In this document: positions 25,338 through 35,009 of the stretch, one piece after another
Numbering within the stretch: position 1 is the first letter of the stretch
Layout: every line of letters starts with the position of its first letter
Origin: Thermodesulfobacteriota bacterium
GTDB lineage: Bacteria > Desulfobacterota > Desulfobacteria > Desulfobacterales > Desulfosudaceae
Reading direction: 5' to 3'
Assembly: GCA_040753795.1 (NCBI GenBank)
Contig: JBFMDX010000001.1
Location: forward strand, 124,001-188,000
Length of the DNA: 64,000 nucleotides
The notes under the pieces: generated by a model
What the model saw: the letters and a program-made list of their open reading frames with translations, nothing else
Told to the model about the DNA's origin: nothing
Database searches by the model: none
Translations under genes and position numbers: made by a program

Positions 25338-25469
25338 ATCCGGTCGTTTCCGTTAAGGAGAGAGGACTTGTATTTTCGTTAATATGGATACTTGTTTCAC
25401 TGCCTGCGTTTATGTATCATGGCGCCATACCCGGATCAATAACGTTCCGGAGTTTCGTCCGGAGGCGGT

Positions 25470-26696
25470 ATGACCATCGAACACGGATTTTCCCGTCGTG
25501 ATTTTCTGAAGGCAACGGCGGTCATGGCCGCGGCCGGCATGATGCCGTCGTGCGTTGGCCTCAACCCCCGCTCAGCCGGCCGAATGCCGGAGGCCATGAA
25601 TCGACTGCCGGGATACCAGCCGTGCGTGGCCAGTTGCTGGGTGCCCGGGGCGGGGCACCCCGACTACTACCACCTGTTTAAAAAAACGGCCGAAGCCGCC
25701 ACGGATTTTTCCTGGCTGCGGCCCGGAGACCGGGTGCTGGTCAAGCTGGCCCTGAATTCAGGCAAACCGTTCCCGGCCACCTCCGATCCCTGGTCGCTTT
25801 ACTGCGTGGTGAAGCTGCTTTATGAAAAAGGGGCCGGCCAGGTACTGGCGGGCGATCAGAGCGGCGTGGAATCCGTTCACTGGACCGCCGCGGCAAAACG
25901 GGGCTCTTCCCGGGAGTGCTGCCGGTCGGCCGGTCTTCTGCGGGTGATAGACGAGACAGGTGCGCGGCCGGTGTTTTTTGAGGAGGCCGGATATGACGCT
26001 TACCGGGAAACCCGGTCCGAAGGATCGTCCCACTGGGACCGTCCGCTTTATGTTTCAAATATATTGGATCAGGTCGATCACCTGGTGTACCTGCCCCGGG
26101 TCGGTTCTCATATCATGGGAGACATCACTTCCGGCATGAAGCTGGGAGTGGGCTTTCTGCGTGAAGACAGCCGGCTGTTGTTTCATCAGGGCGGCAGCGC
26201 TTTTTACGCCATGTACGAGGAGGTCAATCAGGTTCCCGAAATCCGTTCCCGGCTGCGGCTGCTGATTTCCTCCGGCCGGCGCGTGCTGGCGAATTTCGGG
26301 CCGGACAACGGTCATGTCGTCGCTCCCGGGCAGGGCCTGGTTTTCGCGTCAACGGATATCCTGGCCCACGAGGTGTTTGCCTCGGCCTGGCTCAAATGGA
26401 ACCGCCGGGAGTCAATACCGTTTTATTCGGACGCCACCAGCGGCACCCTGACCCGCTTCCGCTCCCTGATCAACAAAGGCTTTGTCCGCTGGATATGGAA
26501 GGATGATTACTGGCTGAACGCCACTCCTTCACTGCCCTTCTATCAGGCCGGCAACATCTACTCGCATCCGGCGGTGCAAAACGCCCTGAAGCGGAACGGG
26601 GGCCTGCCCGAAGATATTCACTGGGAGGATATCAACCCGGAAGAGGCAGATGCCGTGGCCTCGGCGTTTATCCGGGGTTGTCTGCTGACGGGCTGA
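25470..26696 (+). CDS. DUF362-family protein with Tat signal
   Basis: The 408-residue protein starts with a twin-arginine signal (FSRRDFLKATAVMAAAGMM) and a Cys after PS that could be a lipobox. The body resembles DUF362-type proteins (VLVKLALNSGKPFPATSDPW, GAGQVLAGDQSGVESVHW, LPRVGSHIMGDITSGMKLGV), a family often found in anaerobes and sometimes fused to ferredoxin; here no cluster motif is present. GGAGGCGGT before the ATG is a good ribosome site. Its 3' end overlaps the convergent membrane-protein gene by 29 bases. Function is unknown; export of a folded, cofactor-bearing protein is implied by the Tat signal. Confidence 0.8.
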   Translation: MTIEHGFSRRDFLKATAVMAAAGMMPSCVGLNPRSAGRMPEAMNRLPGYQPCVASCWVPGAGHPDYYHLFKKTAEAATDFSWLRPGDRVLVKLALNSGKPFPATSDPWSLYCVVKLLYEKGAGQVLAGDQSGVESVHWTAAAKRGSSRECCRSAGLLRVIDETGARPVFFEEAGYDAYRETRSEGSSHWDRPLYVSNILDQVDHLVYLPRVGSHIMGDITSGMKLGVGFLREDSRLLFHQGGSAFYAMYEEVNQVPEIRSRLRLLISSGRRVLANFGPDNGHVVAPGQGLVFASTDILAHEVFASAWLKWNRRESIPFYSDATSGTLTRFRSLINKGFVRWIWKDDYWLNATPSLPFYQAGNIYSHPAVQNALKRNGGLPEDIHWEDINPEEADAVASAFIRGCLLTG

Positions 26697-28281
26697 AGAT
26701 AAATTCCGCGCCCCGGGGAAGCGTCCGGTTGAATGCCCCGATTGCTTCGATCGCTTCCTGGCGGTAGCGCTGATCGGTGACGTAAACATCAACATGGTTG
26801 ACGATTCCTCTGACAAAGGGATCCAGCAGCGGCGGGTTCTTCCCCGGATAATATTCGCCGATTTTTATCCAGACGCCGGGGACGTTTTTAAACCAGGCGC
26901 TGGTGATCATCACCAGACGAACGCCTTTTTCACGGGCCAGTCGGGCCACGCAAGACAAGCTGTCGCGCTGGATTCCGCAGCGCAGGGCTTCGATCGATCC
27001 CACCCCCCACAAATCCAGAACATAGGCGGAATTTTTGTAAGTCACCCAGCCCAGATCATTAATCGCCGCCGGGTAGGGATAAAATTCCGTGATCAGCCGA
27101 TGCATCTGGTAGGGATGTCGATAGGCCGCGTTGGATATGGCCGGAACCAGGGTGGTAATGATCAGCGATGGCAGAGACAGGACCAGGAATGGCATGACAC
27201 CGAAGAAGACGGCTCGCATTGTTCCGCCCGGGTACCGGAAGGTGTCGGCCAGGTAAATCCAGGCGGCGCTGACGGCCAGAAGGGACAGAATGTAGGCTTC
27301 ATAACGGAACAGGGGCAGGGGGCCGATATTTCCGAAAATCAGGTGCAGCCCTCCGGCGGAGAACACGACCGCCGCCAGCCCGCGGTATTGGCGCCAGCGA
27401 TCGGCCGTCAATGCCGGCACGTGGCTTAACAGGAGAAGGATGAGGGGCAGGCTGAAGGGGTTGGTCAGATTCAGGAAAATATTGATCCCGAGGCCGCGCA
27501 GCGGGTTGCCGAAGCCGTTCTGATGAATAGTTTTAGCCGTTATTGAAGTGGGCAGCATGCCGATGCCGTGGCGGTAAAGATAATAAGAGAAAAGAAAGAG
27601 GGTCAGGCCCATGATCAGGCCGGTTAAGACGGATCCGGCGCGATGGTTACGTGAAAAAAGCCGGATCAGGGCGGGGCAGACAAGGGCCAATGATTCGTAC
27701 CGGATCAGGGGGGAGAGCAGCAGGGCGATGGTCAGGTAAGCGGGCATCCGTCCGGTCTGATGCTCGCGGATCAGCCCCAGAAGGATCAGGTGGGCCAGAA
27801 GGATCTGCAGGGGGGTTTCCATGCCGCTGAAAAGCAGCAGGATCAGGTTGGGAATGAAAATCAGGGAAATCAGCAGCAGATAGCGCAGGGCCTGTCCGCG
27901 TCGTGTTCGCAGTCGTTCGGGAAGCCGGGAAAACATCGGGGTGATGATGTTGTATTGGATGCGGACGATGGCGATGACGATTCCCAGGTTGAGCAGCAGA
28001 ACAGCCCATTCAAAGAACGGCAGGGGGGTTAAGGGGGCCAGTATAAAGGGCCATAAGATGCTGGAGTTCGGGGCGGATATTTCGCCCGGGTTATGGCCGT
28101 AATGGCCGGCGAGAATGTTTCTGGCCTGTTCAAAATGAATATAGGCATCATCGAAAAGCAGAAGAAAAAAGCCGTCGTTTATTTTCAGGATCAAGATCAG
28201 TTCAGTAATAAAAAGGAACAGTATGATCAACAGCGGCAAGAGAAAGGGTGGGGCGGCTTGCTGGGGCGGAGACGTTTCCAT
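26668..28281 (-). CDS. Polytopic membrane protein, GT-C glycosyltransferase-like
   Basis: The 537-residue protein has about ten hydrophobic helices and an early luminal loop with FDDAYIHFEQARNIL, the Asp-Asp pattern seen at the catalytic site of GT-C enzymes that use lipid-linked sugars. The C-terminal 150 residues are soluble and contain DLGWVTYKNSAYVLDLWGVG. I therefore suggest a membrane sugar transferase, but donor and acceptor are not known. It ends inside the 3' end of the DUF362 gene. No neighbouring gene identifies a pathway. Confidence 0.7.
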   Translation of the reverse strand: METSPPQQAAPPFLLPLLIILFLFITELILILKINDGFFLLLFDDAYIHFEQARNILAGHYGHNPGEISAPNSSILWPFILAPLTPLPFFEWAVLLLNLGIVIAIVRIQYNIITPMFSRLPERLRTRRGQALRYLLLISLIFIPNLILLLFSGMETPLQILLAHLILLGLIREHQTGRMPAYLTIALLLSPLIRYESLALVCPALIRLFSRNHRAGSVLTGLIMGLTLFLFSYYLYRHGIGMLPTSITAKTIHQNGFGNPLRGLGINIFLNLTNPFSLPLILLLLSHVPALTADRWRQYRGLAAVVFSAGGLHLIFGNIGPLPLFRYEAYILSLLAVSAAWIYLADTFRYPGGTMRAVFFGVMPFLVLSLPSLIITTLVPAISNAAYRHPYQMHRLITEFYPYPAAINDLGWVTYKNSAYVLDLWGVGSIEALRCGIQRDSLSCVARLAREKGVRLVMITSAWFKNVPGVWIKIGEYYPGKNPPLLDPFVRGIVNHVDVYVTDQRYRQEAIEAIGAFNRTLPRGAEFIFSPSADNPG

Positions 28282-28524
28282 GAAGGTATTGTAGAATAAT
28301 GCCCGCTGATGTCAATTGATTATCGGCTGCTAACAGGCCTCTCTTGCTTTGAGGAGCGTCTTTTCGTCATCACATCCGAAAAAACGTTTATTGAAATTCC
28401 ACTGTAATAGGACGGCCTGTCCTGTTTTACAGTATTCAAAAGTTGTTGTTCGGAACGTAAACAAGAATTTGCACCGGCTTGTTTTCCCGGTTTGGACACG
28501 AGGCCGAAAGGTGTCGCTGCCGGG
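28282..28524. other. Intergenic region with a strong hairpin
   Basis: No gene is recognised. A stem-loop at 28402-28432 pairs CTGTAATAGGAC with GTCCTGTTTTACAG around GGCCT. It has no T-run, so a simple terminator is unlikely. A 75-codon minus-strand frame here has no support. Confidence 0.5.
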
Positions 28525-29217
28525 TTAATTCCGATCCGTAAAATCATCGGCGCGGATTGCTGAGACGCACTTGCGTTTCCGGACCATCTCCCTTAACCCC
28601 ATGATAATGGAATGCGGATAGGTTCTGCTTTCCACCCAGTTTGCGATGGTGACGGGGATGTTGCCGCCGGGGTCTCCTTTGAATACGAAGGTGACCCGGG
28701 TCCTGTCCGGGCTGAGGGGCTCAATCAAATATTGGCTTGAGAATTCGTTCACCCGGCAGTATCCCTCCCGGGGAGGGAGAATGTCCTGGTTGAAGACGTT
28801 GAAGTTTATTTCGACCAGGCCTTCATTGGGGTGATAAACCGTTGTATTGCTTAAAATAATGTCCCGATCTTTAAAAGGCCTTGGCGTGTCGATGACGGTA
28901 TAAAACACTCTGGTATCGCGGTTGATTTCCTTGAGAACCACCGATTCCCTGCACCTGGCCACCCACTGGGGGTAGCCGGCAATATCCTGAAGAACGGAAC
29001 CGACCACATCGATTCCGGCCTCCACTGAACCGATGCCCTTGAAGGCGTAAACGCCGGTTTCGGGTGAGCTTCTCCGATACACGTCTATACCGTCCCGGGT
29101 AAAAAGGTGTTTCCATTCCGTTTCGGAGCAGAAGGACAGGCTCGGCAGGAGCACAAACAAAAAAACGGTTACGGTCCAGGCCCCCGGGCTATAGGTTTTT
29201 CTGATATCAATCAACAA
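28525..29217 (-). CDS. Secreted START-domain (lipid-binding) protein
   Basis: About 230 residues with a signal peptide (TVTVFLFVLLPSLSFCSE) and a START/SRPBCC domain: WKHLFTRDGIDVYRRSSPET, YAFKGIGSVEAGIDVVGSVL, YPQWVARCRESVVLKEINRD, RPFKDRDIILSNTT and RVTFVFKGDPGGNIPVTIAN. It is a shorter relative of the protein at 16698-17750. I place the start at a TTG at 29217, where AGGAAG lies just ahead and the signal peptide gets a normal N-region. A GTG at 29358 would leave a 50-residue charged leader, which is unlikely. Confidence 0.8.
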   Translation of the reverse strand: MLIDIRKTYSPGAWTVTVFLFVLLPSLSFCSETEWKHLFTRDGIDVYRRSSPETGVYAFKGIGSVEAGIDVVGSVLQDIAGYPQWVARCRESVVLKEINRDTRVFYTVIDTPRPFKDRDIILSNTTVYHPNEGLVEINFNVFNQDILPPREGYCRVNEFSSQYLIEPLSPDRTRVTFVFKGDPGGNIPVTIANWVESRTYPHSIIMGLREMVRKRKCVSAIRADDFTDRN

Positions 29218-29455
29218 GGGCTTCCTATTTAAAGAATTTCGCCAGTCCGGTTCCCCGGATTCCCTGGTGGAACGTCGTTTAAACAGCAAATAATATGCCA
29301 GATATATTTGCCGGCGAATCTGTGGCTGATCAATCTTCCGGTCGTGACAAAAAATCACCGGGCGAATAGTCCAACATGCGATTTTTATTTTCTTTTTTAT
29401 TTTATGTGTCTTATTCTATCCAATACACCAGAACTTAACATAAGGACATCAGCAC

Positions 29456-30346
29456 ATGCAGAACACGACCCATCCGATTGATGCGCTCCTGCCTCCGGAA
29501 ATGGCCGTCAAGGCCGAGGCGGTCGGGGTGAAGAAAGCGACCCTGGGCTGGCGCAACATGTTTCTCCTGGCCGTTCTGGCCGGTGGCTTTATCGCTTTTG
29601 GCGCTGTTTTTTCGACAACCGTCACTGCCGGGGACGCGCAGAAAACGGCTTTCGGCGTGACGCGTCTCCTGGGCGGGCTGGTATTCAGCCTGGGGCTGGT
29701 GCTGGTCGTCATCGGCGGGGCGGAACTGTTCACGGGCAACAACATGATCGTCATGGCCTGGGCCAGCAGGAAGATCACCAATCGGCAACTGCTGCGAAAC
29801 TGGTGGATTGTTTACCTCGGTAATTTTGTCGGGTCGGTGCTGGCGGCAGCCACCATGTTTGTCGCCGGGCAGTATATGCTCGGCAAGGGAGCGGTAGGGC
29901 TCAACGCTCTCCTGATCGCCGACCAGAAATGCGGGCTTGACTTTGTTTCCGCCCTGACCCGCGGCATCCTTTGCAACGTCCTGGTGTGCCTGGCCATCTG
30001 GCTTTGCTACAGCGCCCGAAGCGTCACCGACAAGATCCTGTCCATTGTTTTACCCATCGCCGCCTTTGTGGCCGCGGGGTTTGAACATTCCGTGGCCAAC
30101 ATGTACTTCATCCCCGTAGGCCTGCTTATTAAAGCCGGGGCGCCGGCCCACTTCTGGACCCTGATCGGCGGCGCTGCCGAAAATTATTCCCATCTGACGG
30201 TGAAGAATTTTCTGATCGGCAATCTGCTGCCCGTGACCATCGGCAACATCATCGGCGGCGCTTTGCTGGTCGGCATGGTCTATTGGTTTATCTATATCCG
30301 CAAGCCGCGGGTACCGCTGTTTGATCAACCTCATGACGATAATTAA
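29456..30346 (+). CDS. Formate/nitrite transporter family channel
   Basis: The 296-residue protein has six membrane segments and FNT-family landmarks: the Lys-rich start before the first helix (KATLGWRNMFLLAVLAGGFI), GGLVFSLGLVLVVIGGAELF, TGNNMIVMAWASRK, RGILCNVLVCLAIWLCYSAR, and EHSVANMYFIPVGLLIKAG. The EHSVANMY stretch holds the conserved pore-region residues. FNT channels pass formate, nitrite or hydrosulfide; the substrate cannot be decided here. It is followed 17 bases later by a secreted rhodanese, which makes sulfur-related transport a possible but unproven reading. Confidence 0.92.
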   Translation: MQNTTHPIDALLPPEMAVKAEAVGVKKATLGWRNMFLLAVLAGGFIAFGAVFSTTVTAGDAQKTAFGVTRLLGGLVFSLGLVLVVIGGAELFTGNNMIVMAWASRKITNRQLLRNWWIVYLGNFVGSVLAAATMFVAGQYMLGKGAVGLNALLIADQKCGLDFVSALTRGILCNVLVCLAIWLCYSARSVTDKILSIVLPIAAFVAAGFEHSVANMYFIPVGLLIKAGAPAHFWTLIGGAAENYSHLTVKNFLIGNLLPVTIGNIIGGALLVGMVYWFIYIRKPRVPLFDQPHDDN

Positions 30347-30363
30347 TTTTAAGGAGGGGTGCC

Positions 30364-32043
30364 ATGTCAGATATGAATATTACGAAAAGGCCGTGTCTCC
30401 GGAGCGGACAACGGCCTGCCGTCTGTCTGGTCCTGTTCGTCCTGATGCTGCTTTCGCAGTTTGCACCGGGCGTCGTCACCAGGGCCATGGCCTACACGAC
30501 GTTCACCCCCGCCGAGGTCGAAGCCCGTCTCGCGGCCGGAACGGCGGGAACGATCATCGATGTGCGTGCGTATGAAACATACTGCACGATGGGACATCTT
30601 CCCTGCGCCTTGAATTATCCCTGGACAGCGTATCTGCAGAGTCATTACACCGAGCTTGATCCGGACTCCATGTTTCTTCTGGTCTGCGAAAGCGGGATCC
30701 GCAGTGCTCAAGCCGCGGCCTTTCTTGACGGTCAGGGCTTTACCAGTGTCTACACGATGAGCAGCGGCATGGATGCCTGGCAGGGGGAGACGCAGAACTG
30801 CGACGTGACCTGCCCGGCGATTTACTTCCCGCACGTGACCACCCGGTCTCCCTGGGAAACGGAGATCGCGATTATTGATACCGGCGCCGGTCAAACCGTC
30901 ACGGGCACGCTGAAGGCTTACGGCGATGATGGCCAGATCGTAAATGTCAGAACCGTATCCCTCCCCGCCCGGGGCCGAAAACAGATCACCGTCAGCGATG
31001 AATTTCAAGACCATGCCGGTATCGGTTACATTGTTTTTACCGAAGCCACAGGAACGGTTCAGGGTTACACGAAGTTTTTTCAGGACGGCAAATACCGGAC
31101 GGCAATTCCTGCGGTCACCGAGGTAAACACGGCCAACATTTATATTCCGCACATAGCGGAAAACGAAACCTTCTGGACCGGAATCAGTCTGGTGAATACC
31201 AGTGCTGAAGAAAAGAATCTTTCCATCAGCTTTAATAACGGGCGGCGAAGTGACCTCACCGTTGCCGCCGGGGAACACCGGATCTTTACCATCGCCGGAC
31301 TGTTCGGAGGGCAACCGCAGCCGGATATTAAATCCGGAGTGATTACCAATGCCGGCGGTATTATCGGTCTGGAACTGTTCGGCAGCGCCAACCAGCTGGA
31401 CGGTCTTCTCCTGACGGACGATACGGTTTCAACCATATACTATCCTCACGTGGCTGATATCACCAGATGGTGGACCGGAATCGTGGCGTATAACCCCTCG
31501 AACGCGGCTTCTGAAATTACCCTCACCCCGTACAGCGCGGCGGGATCCGCTCTTGCCGCCTCCTCCCTGGTTATCGCCGGCCGGGAAAAATATATCGGCG
31601 TGGTGAAGAACCTTGATCTTCCGGATGATACCGCCTGGTTCCGCATCGATTCCACCCGGCCGCTGGTCGGATTCGAGCTTTTCGGCACCCTGGATGGGAA
31701 ACAGCTTGCGGCCTATGCGGAAGGGAGCGGCGCCGGAGCGAAAGCGGGCGCTTTCCCCAAGATCGAAAAAAACGGCTGGACCGGTGTCGCCTTTGTCAAT
31801 ACGGAAAACGATGCGGCCGCTGTTACCCTGACCGCTTATGATGATAATGGAAACCAGGTGGCTGTTCAGACGATTACCGTCGAGGGCCATGCCAAGGTGG
31901 TCAACCTGGCTGAAAATGTATTCGCCCCGCGGAGTATTGGCAGAGCCACCTATATTACCTTTACATCGGACAGGGATGTCGTGGGTTTTCAGCTCAACGG
32001 TTCCGCTGATGGCAATATGTTAGACGGGTTGCCCGCCCTTTAA
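30364..32043 (+). CDS. Secreted rhodanese-domain protein with repeated beta domains
   Basis: The 559-residue protein has a signal peptide, then a rhodanese domain over about residues 40-140 with the active-site loop CESGIRSA and the SSGMDAWQG end motif. The remaining 400 residues contain four units of about 95-100 residues that each begin near a PHV/PHI/PKI and WETEIAII, FWTGISLVNT, WWTGIVAYNP or GWTGVAFVNT pattern, followed by a YDDNG/YGDDG-like turn. The units resemble extracellular immunoglobulin-like beta sandwiches. AAGGAGGGG precedes the ATG. Placement just after an FNT channel suggests a shared transcript. Confidence 0.82.
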   Translation: MSDMNITKRPCLRSGQRPAVCLVLFVLMLLSQFAPGVVTRAMAYTTFTPAEVEARLAAGTAGTIIDVRAYETYCTMGHLPCALNYPWTAYLQSHYTELDPDSMFLLVCESGIRSAQAAAFLDGQGFTSVYTMSSGMDAWQGETQNCDVTCPAIYFPHVTTRSPWETEIAIIDTGAGQTVTGTLKAYGDDGQIVNVRTVSLPARGRKQITVSDEFQDHAGIGYIVFTEATGTVQGYTKFFQDGKYRTAIPAVTEVNTANIYIPHIAENETFWTGISLVNTSAEEKNLSISFNNGRRSDLTVAAGEHRIFTIAGLFGGQPQPDIKSGVITNAGGIIGLELFGSANQLDGLLLTDDTVSTIYYPHVADITRWWTGIVAYNPSNAASEITLTPYSAAGSALAASSLVIAGREKYIGVVKNLDLPDDTAWFRIDSTRPLVGFELFGTLDGKQLAAYAEGSGAGAKAGAFPKIEKNGWTGVAFVNTENDAAAVTLTAYDDNGNQVAVQTITVEGHAKVVNLAENVFAPRSIGRATYITFTSDRDVVGFQLNGSADGNMLDGLPAL

Positions 32044-32064
32044 ATGAGACGTTGATTGAAGAAA

Positions 32065-32090
32065 AAGGGGGCACGGTTCCGTGCCCCCTT
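32065..32090. terminator. Bidirectional transcription terminator
   Basis: A strong stem AAGGGGGCACGG with CCGTGCCCCCTT lies between two convergent genes. On the minus strand it is followed by TTTTTCTTC, giving a rho-independent form for the phospholipase-like operon. On the plus strand the run after the stem is short (TTGAAAAG), so termination of the rhodanese transcript would be weaker. Confidence 0.8.
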
Positions 32091-32116
32091 GAAAAGAGAT
32101 GAGATAAAACCCGGAA

Positions 32117-33664
32117 TTATTTTTTCGTGCCGGTCCCCTGGATCGAGAAGTTGTAGGGATTTTCGTCACCGTCGGTATTGGCGATGCTGACGGTGGCGGT
32201 ACGCAGGCCGACCGCGGACGGATCGAAGGTGATCTTGAAAGTGGTGCTTCCGCCGGCCGCGACGGACGTTGCCGGAACGGCCGTTACCGTGAAGTTCGAC
32301 GCGTGGGTCCCGGTGATGGACACAGCCGGTGAGCCGTTAAGCGACAGGGCGCCGTTGCCCGTGTTGGATATCGTAAATGTCTTGACGATCGTACCACCAA
32401 CGACTTTGGTTGATCCGAAATCGGTGCCGTCCGTCAGAGAGGGGGAAGCGTCGCCGTCGGCAATGGATATCCCGCTGCCAAGAATATTAATCTCAGGATT
32501 GACGACCGGCGGAGGGGTGATGCCGACCGTGTCGACGGCGAATTTGATAAATCCGGCCGCCCATTCCGTGGCCAAGGGATTGAGATTTTCGCAGTAGATC
32601 CTGGCCAGAATTTTGCTGTTGGCGGCAAGGACCAGGCCGAGATTGTCCGTGGACCTGACGCGGCGGAATTTGTCGATCTTGAACACTGCCGGCGCCACGC
32701 CGTTCCCGGCGATGCTGGGATCGCAGGTTGACCAGTCGCCGTCGATATTTTCCAGGTAGAAGTACCCGGTCTCGCCCGGGCAACTCCACCAGTCCGGGTT
32801 GTTGCCGACACCGTAGCCAATCCAGTTGTAGCCGACGGCATCAATCTGGTAGCTGTCATTGACAAACCAGCCGCCGTCGTCATAACGCAGGCCGCTACCG
32901 GAGCTGTAAGGAAACATGCGCTTGAGTTCACTGTCCGGTTGGGCGTCCCCTTCGACTTCGACCAGGTTCCCGCCGTAATAGGTGGTCATGTAATAGGTCC
33001 GCCAGGCGACGTTGCGGACATAGTCGCCGTAATAGTCGGTGGTCATGGTCGGGTGGGGCAGGCCGGCCTGGGCCGTCAGGCCGTCGGTTGACGGGGTCCT
33101 CAACTGGTTGGTCAGATAGGTGACTTCGCCGAAATGGTAGTTGGAATAGGTTTCCAGATCGTCGCCGTCTATATGCAGATCGGCGTTGGCGTGGGAGGGA
33201 GAAGCCATGTCTTCGATGATGTGGCAGAAACGGCCGATCTGGAAGTAGACGTTCGCGGCGGAGATGACATCGTTCCAGATGTTTTCCGAATAGACAAAGG
33301 CATTGGCGAAATCCGGCATTTCATACCAGGTTTCGCCGGTGGTCGGCTCGTATCCGTGGCTCTTCCAGGACAGTGATGGAACGCGAGAATCCTGCTGGCT
33401 GCCCCAGACAGCCGTATTCCAGTCGGCGCTTAAGGCGTAATCCTCTTTGACCGAACCTTCATCCATAAACGTGAGCTGGGGGTCGGTGGCGAGATTAAAA
33501 TACGTATAATTACTCAGAAAGCCGTATTCGGGATGCGTGCCCATCAGCAGGTCGGCGGCGGCATTGGTCATGCCGGGGTGGGACACGTTGTTATCCCATC
33601 CGAGAGCGGACGAGGCCATGATAAAAACGCAGCACAGGGTGATGAACATTCGCGTCAAATTCAT
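32117..33664 (-). CDS. Secreted zinc phospholipase C/S1-P1 nuclease-like protein with choice-of-anchor D domain
   Basis: The 515-residue protein has a signal peptide ending ASSALG so that the mature form starts WDNNVSHPG. The N-terminal Trp and nearby His recall zinc phospholipase C, in which the N-terminal Trp is a metal ligand. The segment [18 protein letters not shown] gives the Hx3D and PxHA metal ligands of that superfamily. Residues from about 390 onward form a choice-of-anchor D (HYDIN-type beta-sandwich) domain ([10 protein letters not shown]-type core, [19 protein letters not shown]). It is 42 bases after the HEAT-repeat gene, with CAGGAG before its ATG. Substrate is not known. Confidence 0.78.
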   Translation of the reverse strand: MNLTRMFITLCCVFIMASSALGWDNNVSHPGMTNAAADLLMGTHPEYGFLSNYTYFNLATDPQLTFMDEGSVKEDYALSADWNTAVWGSQQDSRVPSLSWKSHGYEPTTGETWYEMPDFANAFVYSENIWNDVISAANVYFQIGRFCHIIEDMASPSHANADLHIDGDDLETYSNYHFGEVTYLTNQLRTPSTDGLTAQAGLPHPTMTTDYYGDYVRNVAWRTYYMTTYYGGNLVEVEGDAQPDSELKRMFPYSSGSGLRYDDGGWFVNDSYQIDAVGYNWIGYGVGNNPDWWSCPGETGYFYLENIDGDWSTCDPSIAGNGVAPAVFKIDKFRRVRSTDNLGLVLAANSKILARIYCENLNPLATEWAAGFIKFAVDTVGITPPPVVNPEINILGSGISIADGDASPSLTDGTDFGSTKVVGGTIVKTFTISNTGNGALSLNGSPAVSITGTHASNFTVTAVPATSVAAGGSTTFKITFDPSAVGLRTATVSIANTDGDENPYNFSIQGTGTKK

Positions 33665-33706
33665 TTCTTATCTCCTGTAAATATCAAGAATATTTTTTAT
33701 ATAGGG

Positions 33707-34699
33707 TTATAAGGCGGATTTCATCCGGATCCTGGCGGCCTGGCGCAGGATCGCCATTTCCTGGCCCGGCTGGCCGGCCAGGCTGGCCAGCGCGTTCATG
33801 GAAGCCGATGAGCGGATTTTTTTCAACTGCATGGTCCCCCACTGGATAAAGGCCGTGTCGTGCGAATTCTTCATCAACTCTTTTTCAATAAAGCGGACTT
33901 TTTCGTCACCGGTCATCCGGGCGGCCGTGATCTGGGCCACGGACAGTTGCGCCGCTCTCCGCGGCACAGCCATTCCGTTCGGGCCGACCGCGTTATTCAG
34001 ATCCGCAATGGCATCAGCATCTCCGATCAGACCCAAGGCTCTGATGGCGGCCAGCCTGATATCGGCATCTTCTGAATCAAGTCGGGCTTTCACAACATCA
34101 AGCCCGTCGTTGACGCCCAGCATGCCCAGCGAACCGGCGGCATAAATGCGGACGATGTCCGTGTTGGCGGCATTATTCAACTCGTCCCGCAGCAGTTCGA
34201 TGGCCTGTTCGTTTTCACACAGACCGAGACCGACGATGGCCGCTTTTTTCCGGGCTTCGCTCAGTTCGTTATCGGCACCGGCTGTTTCCGCCAGGATGTT
34301 TTTCAGAATGTTAAAGGCGTTCGTGCCGCCGATGCGGCCGATGGCCCGGCCGGCATTATAAATGGCGCTGACATTGTCGGAATCTTTCAGCATGTCTCCC
34401 AGCAGGACCAGAGCGGACTGGGCTTTCATTTCGCCCAGAAGGTTCATGGCCGTCACTTTTGCTTCCCAGGCCTTTTGCATGACAGCCGGATCTCCGGCCG
34501 GCACGTCTTCCCTGAGCAGGGCCAGCAGTTCGCCTGCCGAAGCGTCTCCCTGGTCCAGGATTTCTTCGAATATCGCGCCGTATTCGGCGGGGGTGTTAGC
34601 ATGTTTCAATCTGCTGACCGCACTGTCGGCCATGGCCGCCAATGGGACTGCCAGAATCAGCAACATCATCGCGGCGCCAATCAATTGGTGTCTCTTCAT
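33707..34699 (-). CDS. Secreted HEAT-repeat protein
   Basis: The 330-residue protein has a signal peptide (LIGAAMMLLILAVPLAAMA) followed by a series of helical HEAT-like repeats, for example DADIRLAAIRALGLIGDADA, RIYAAGSLGMLGVNDGLDV and NIVSAIYNAGRAIGRIGG. Such repeats form protein-binding solenoids. The ATG at 34699 has AAGGAG upstream, which decides against the long leader reading. It is the first gene of a two-gene operon with the phospholipase-like protein, and a FadR-type operator lies about 70 bases before it. The partner is presumably the neighbour, which is inference. Confidence 0.85.
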   Translation of the reverse strand: MKRHQLIGAAMMLLILAVPLAAMADSAVSRLKHANTPAEYGAIFEEILDQGDASAGELLALLREDVPAGDPAVMQKAWEAKVTAMNLLGEMKAQSALVLLGDMLKDSDNVSAIYNAGRAIGRIGGTNAFNILKNILAETAGADNELSEARKKAAIVGLGLCENEQAIELLRDELNNAANTDIVRIYAAGSLGMLGVNDGLDVVKARLDSEDADIRLAAIRALGLIGDADAIADLNNAVGPNGMAVPRRAAQLSVAQITAARMTGDEKVRFIEKELMKNSHDTAFIQWGTMQLKKIRSSASMNALASLAGQPGQEMAILRQAARIRMKSAL

Positions 34700-35009
34700 T
34701 TTCCGCTCCTTATGCTTTGTTTTTTTAAATGGTCCTATCTGAAAACCATGATTTCCACTAATGAGGTAAGTGGTCTTACCAGTCGGATGAACATATTGCA
34801 CCGCCCTCCTGTTTGTCAATAGTTTTTTCCCCTTTTAATTTCAATCTGTTGATTGTTATTAAAGTTGATTGACGCGCAGGAATCAGGGTCGGACGATGGA
34901 ACCCGGTTACTGTGATTTAAAATGAACATATTGAATTGCCGGCGTTCATTATGATAATAGACAGCGGTAAGAGGTTAGACCACTGTCGGAAAAGGGGAAA
35001 AAAGAACTC
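34700..35009. promoter_or_regulatory. Divergent promoter region with two FadR-type operators
   Basis: The two operators share GGTWAGACCACT. The first, AGTGGTCTTACCAG, lies at 34769-34782 and has the TGGT-N3-ACCA spacing of FadR sites. The second, GAGGTTAGACCACTG, lies at 34971-34985, about 25 bases before the regulator start. A promoter TTGAAT (34931-34936) and GATAAT (34953-34958) with a 16-base spacer precedes the second operator, which would then cover the transcription start. I infer autoregulation and control of the divergent operon. Confidence 0.6.
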
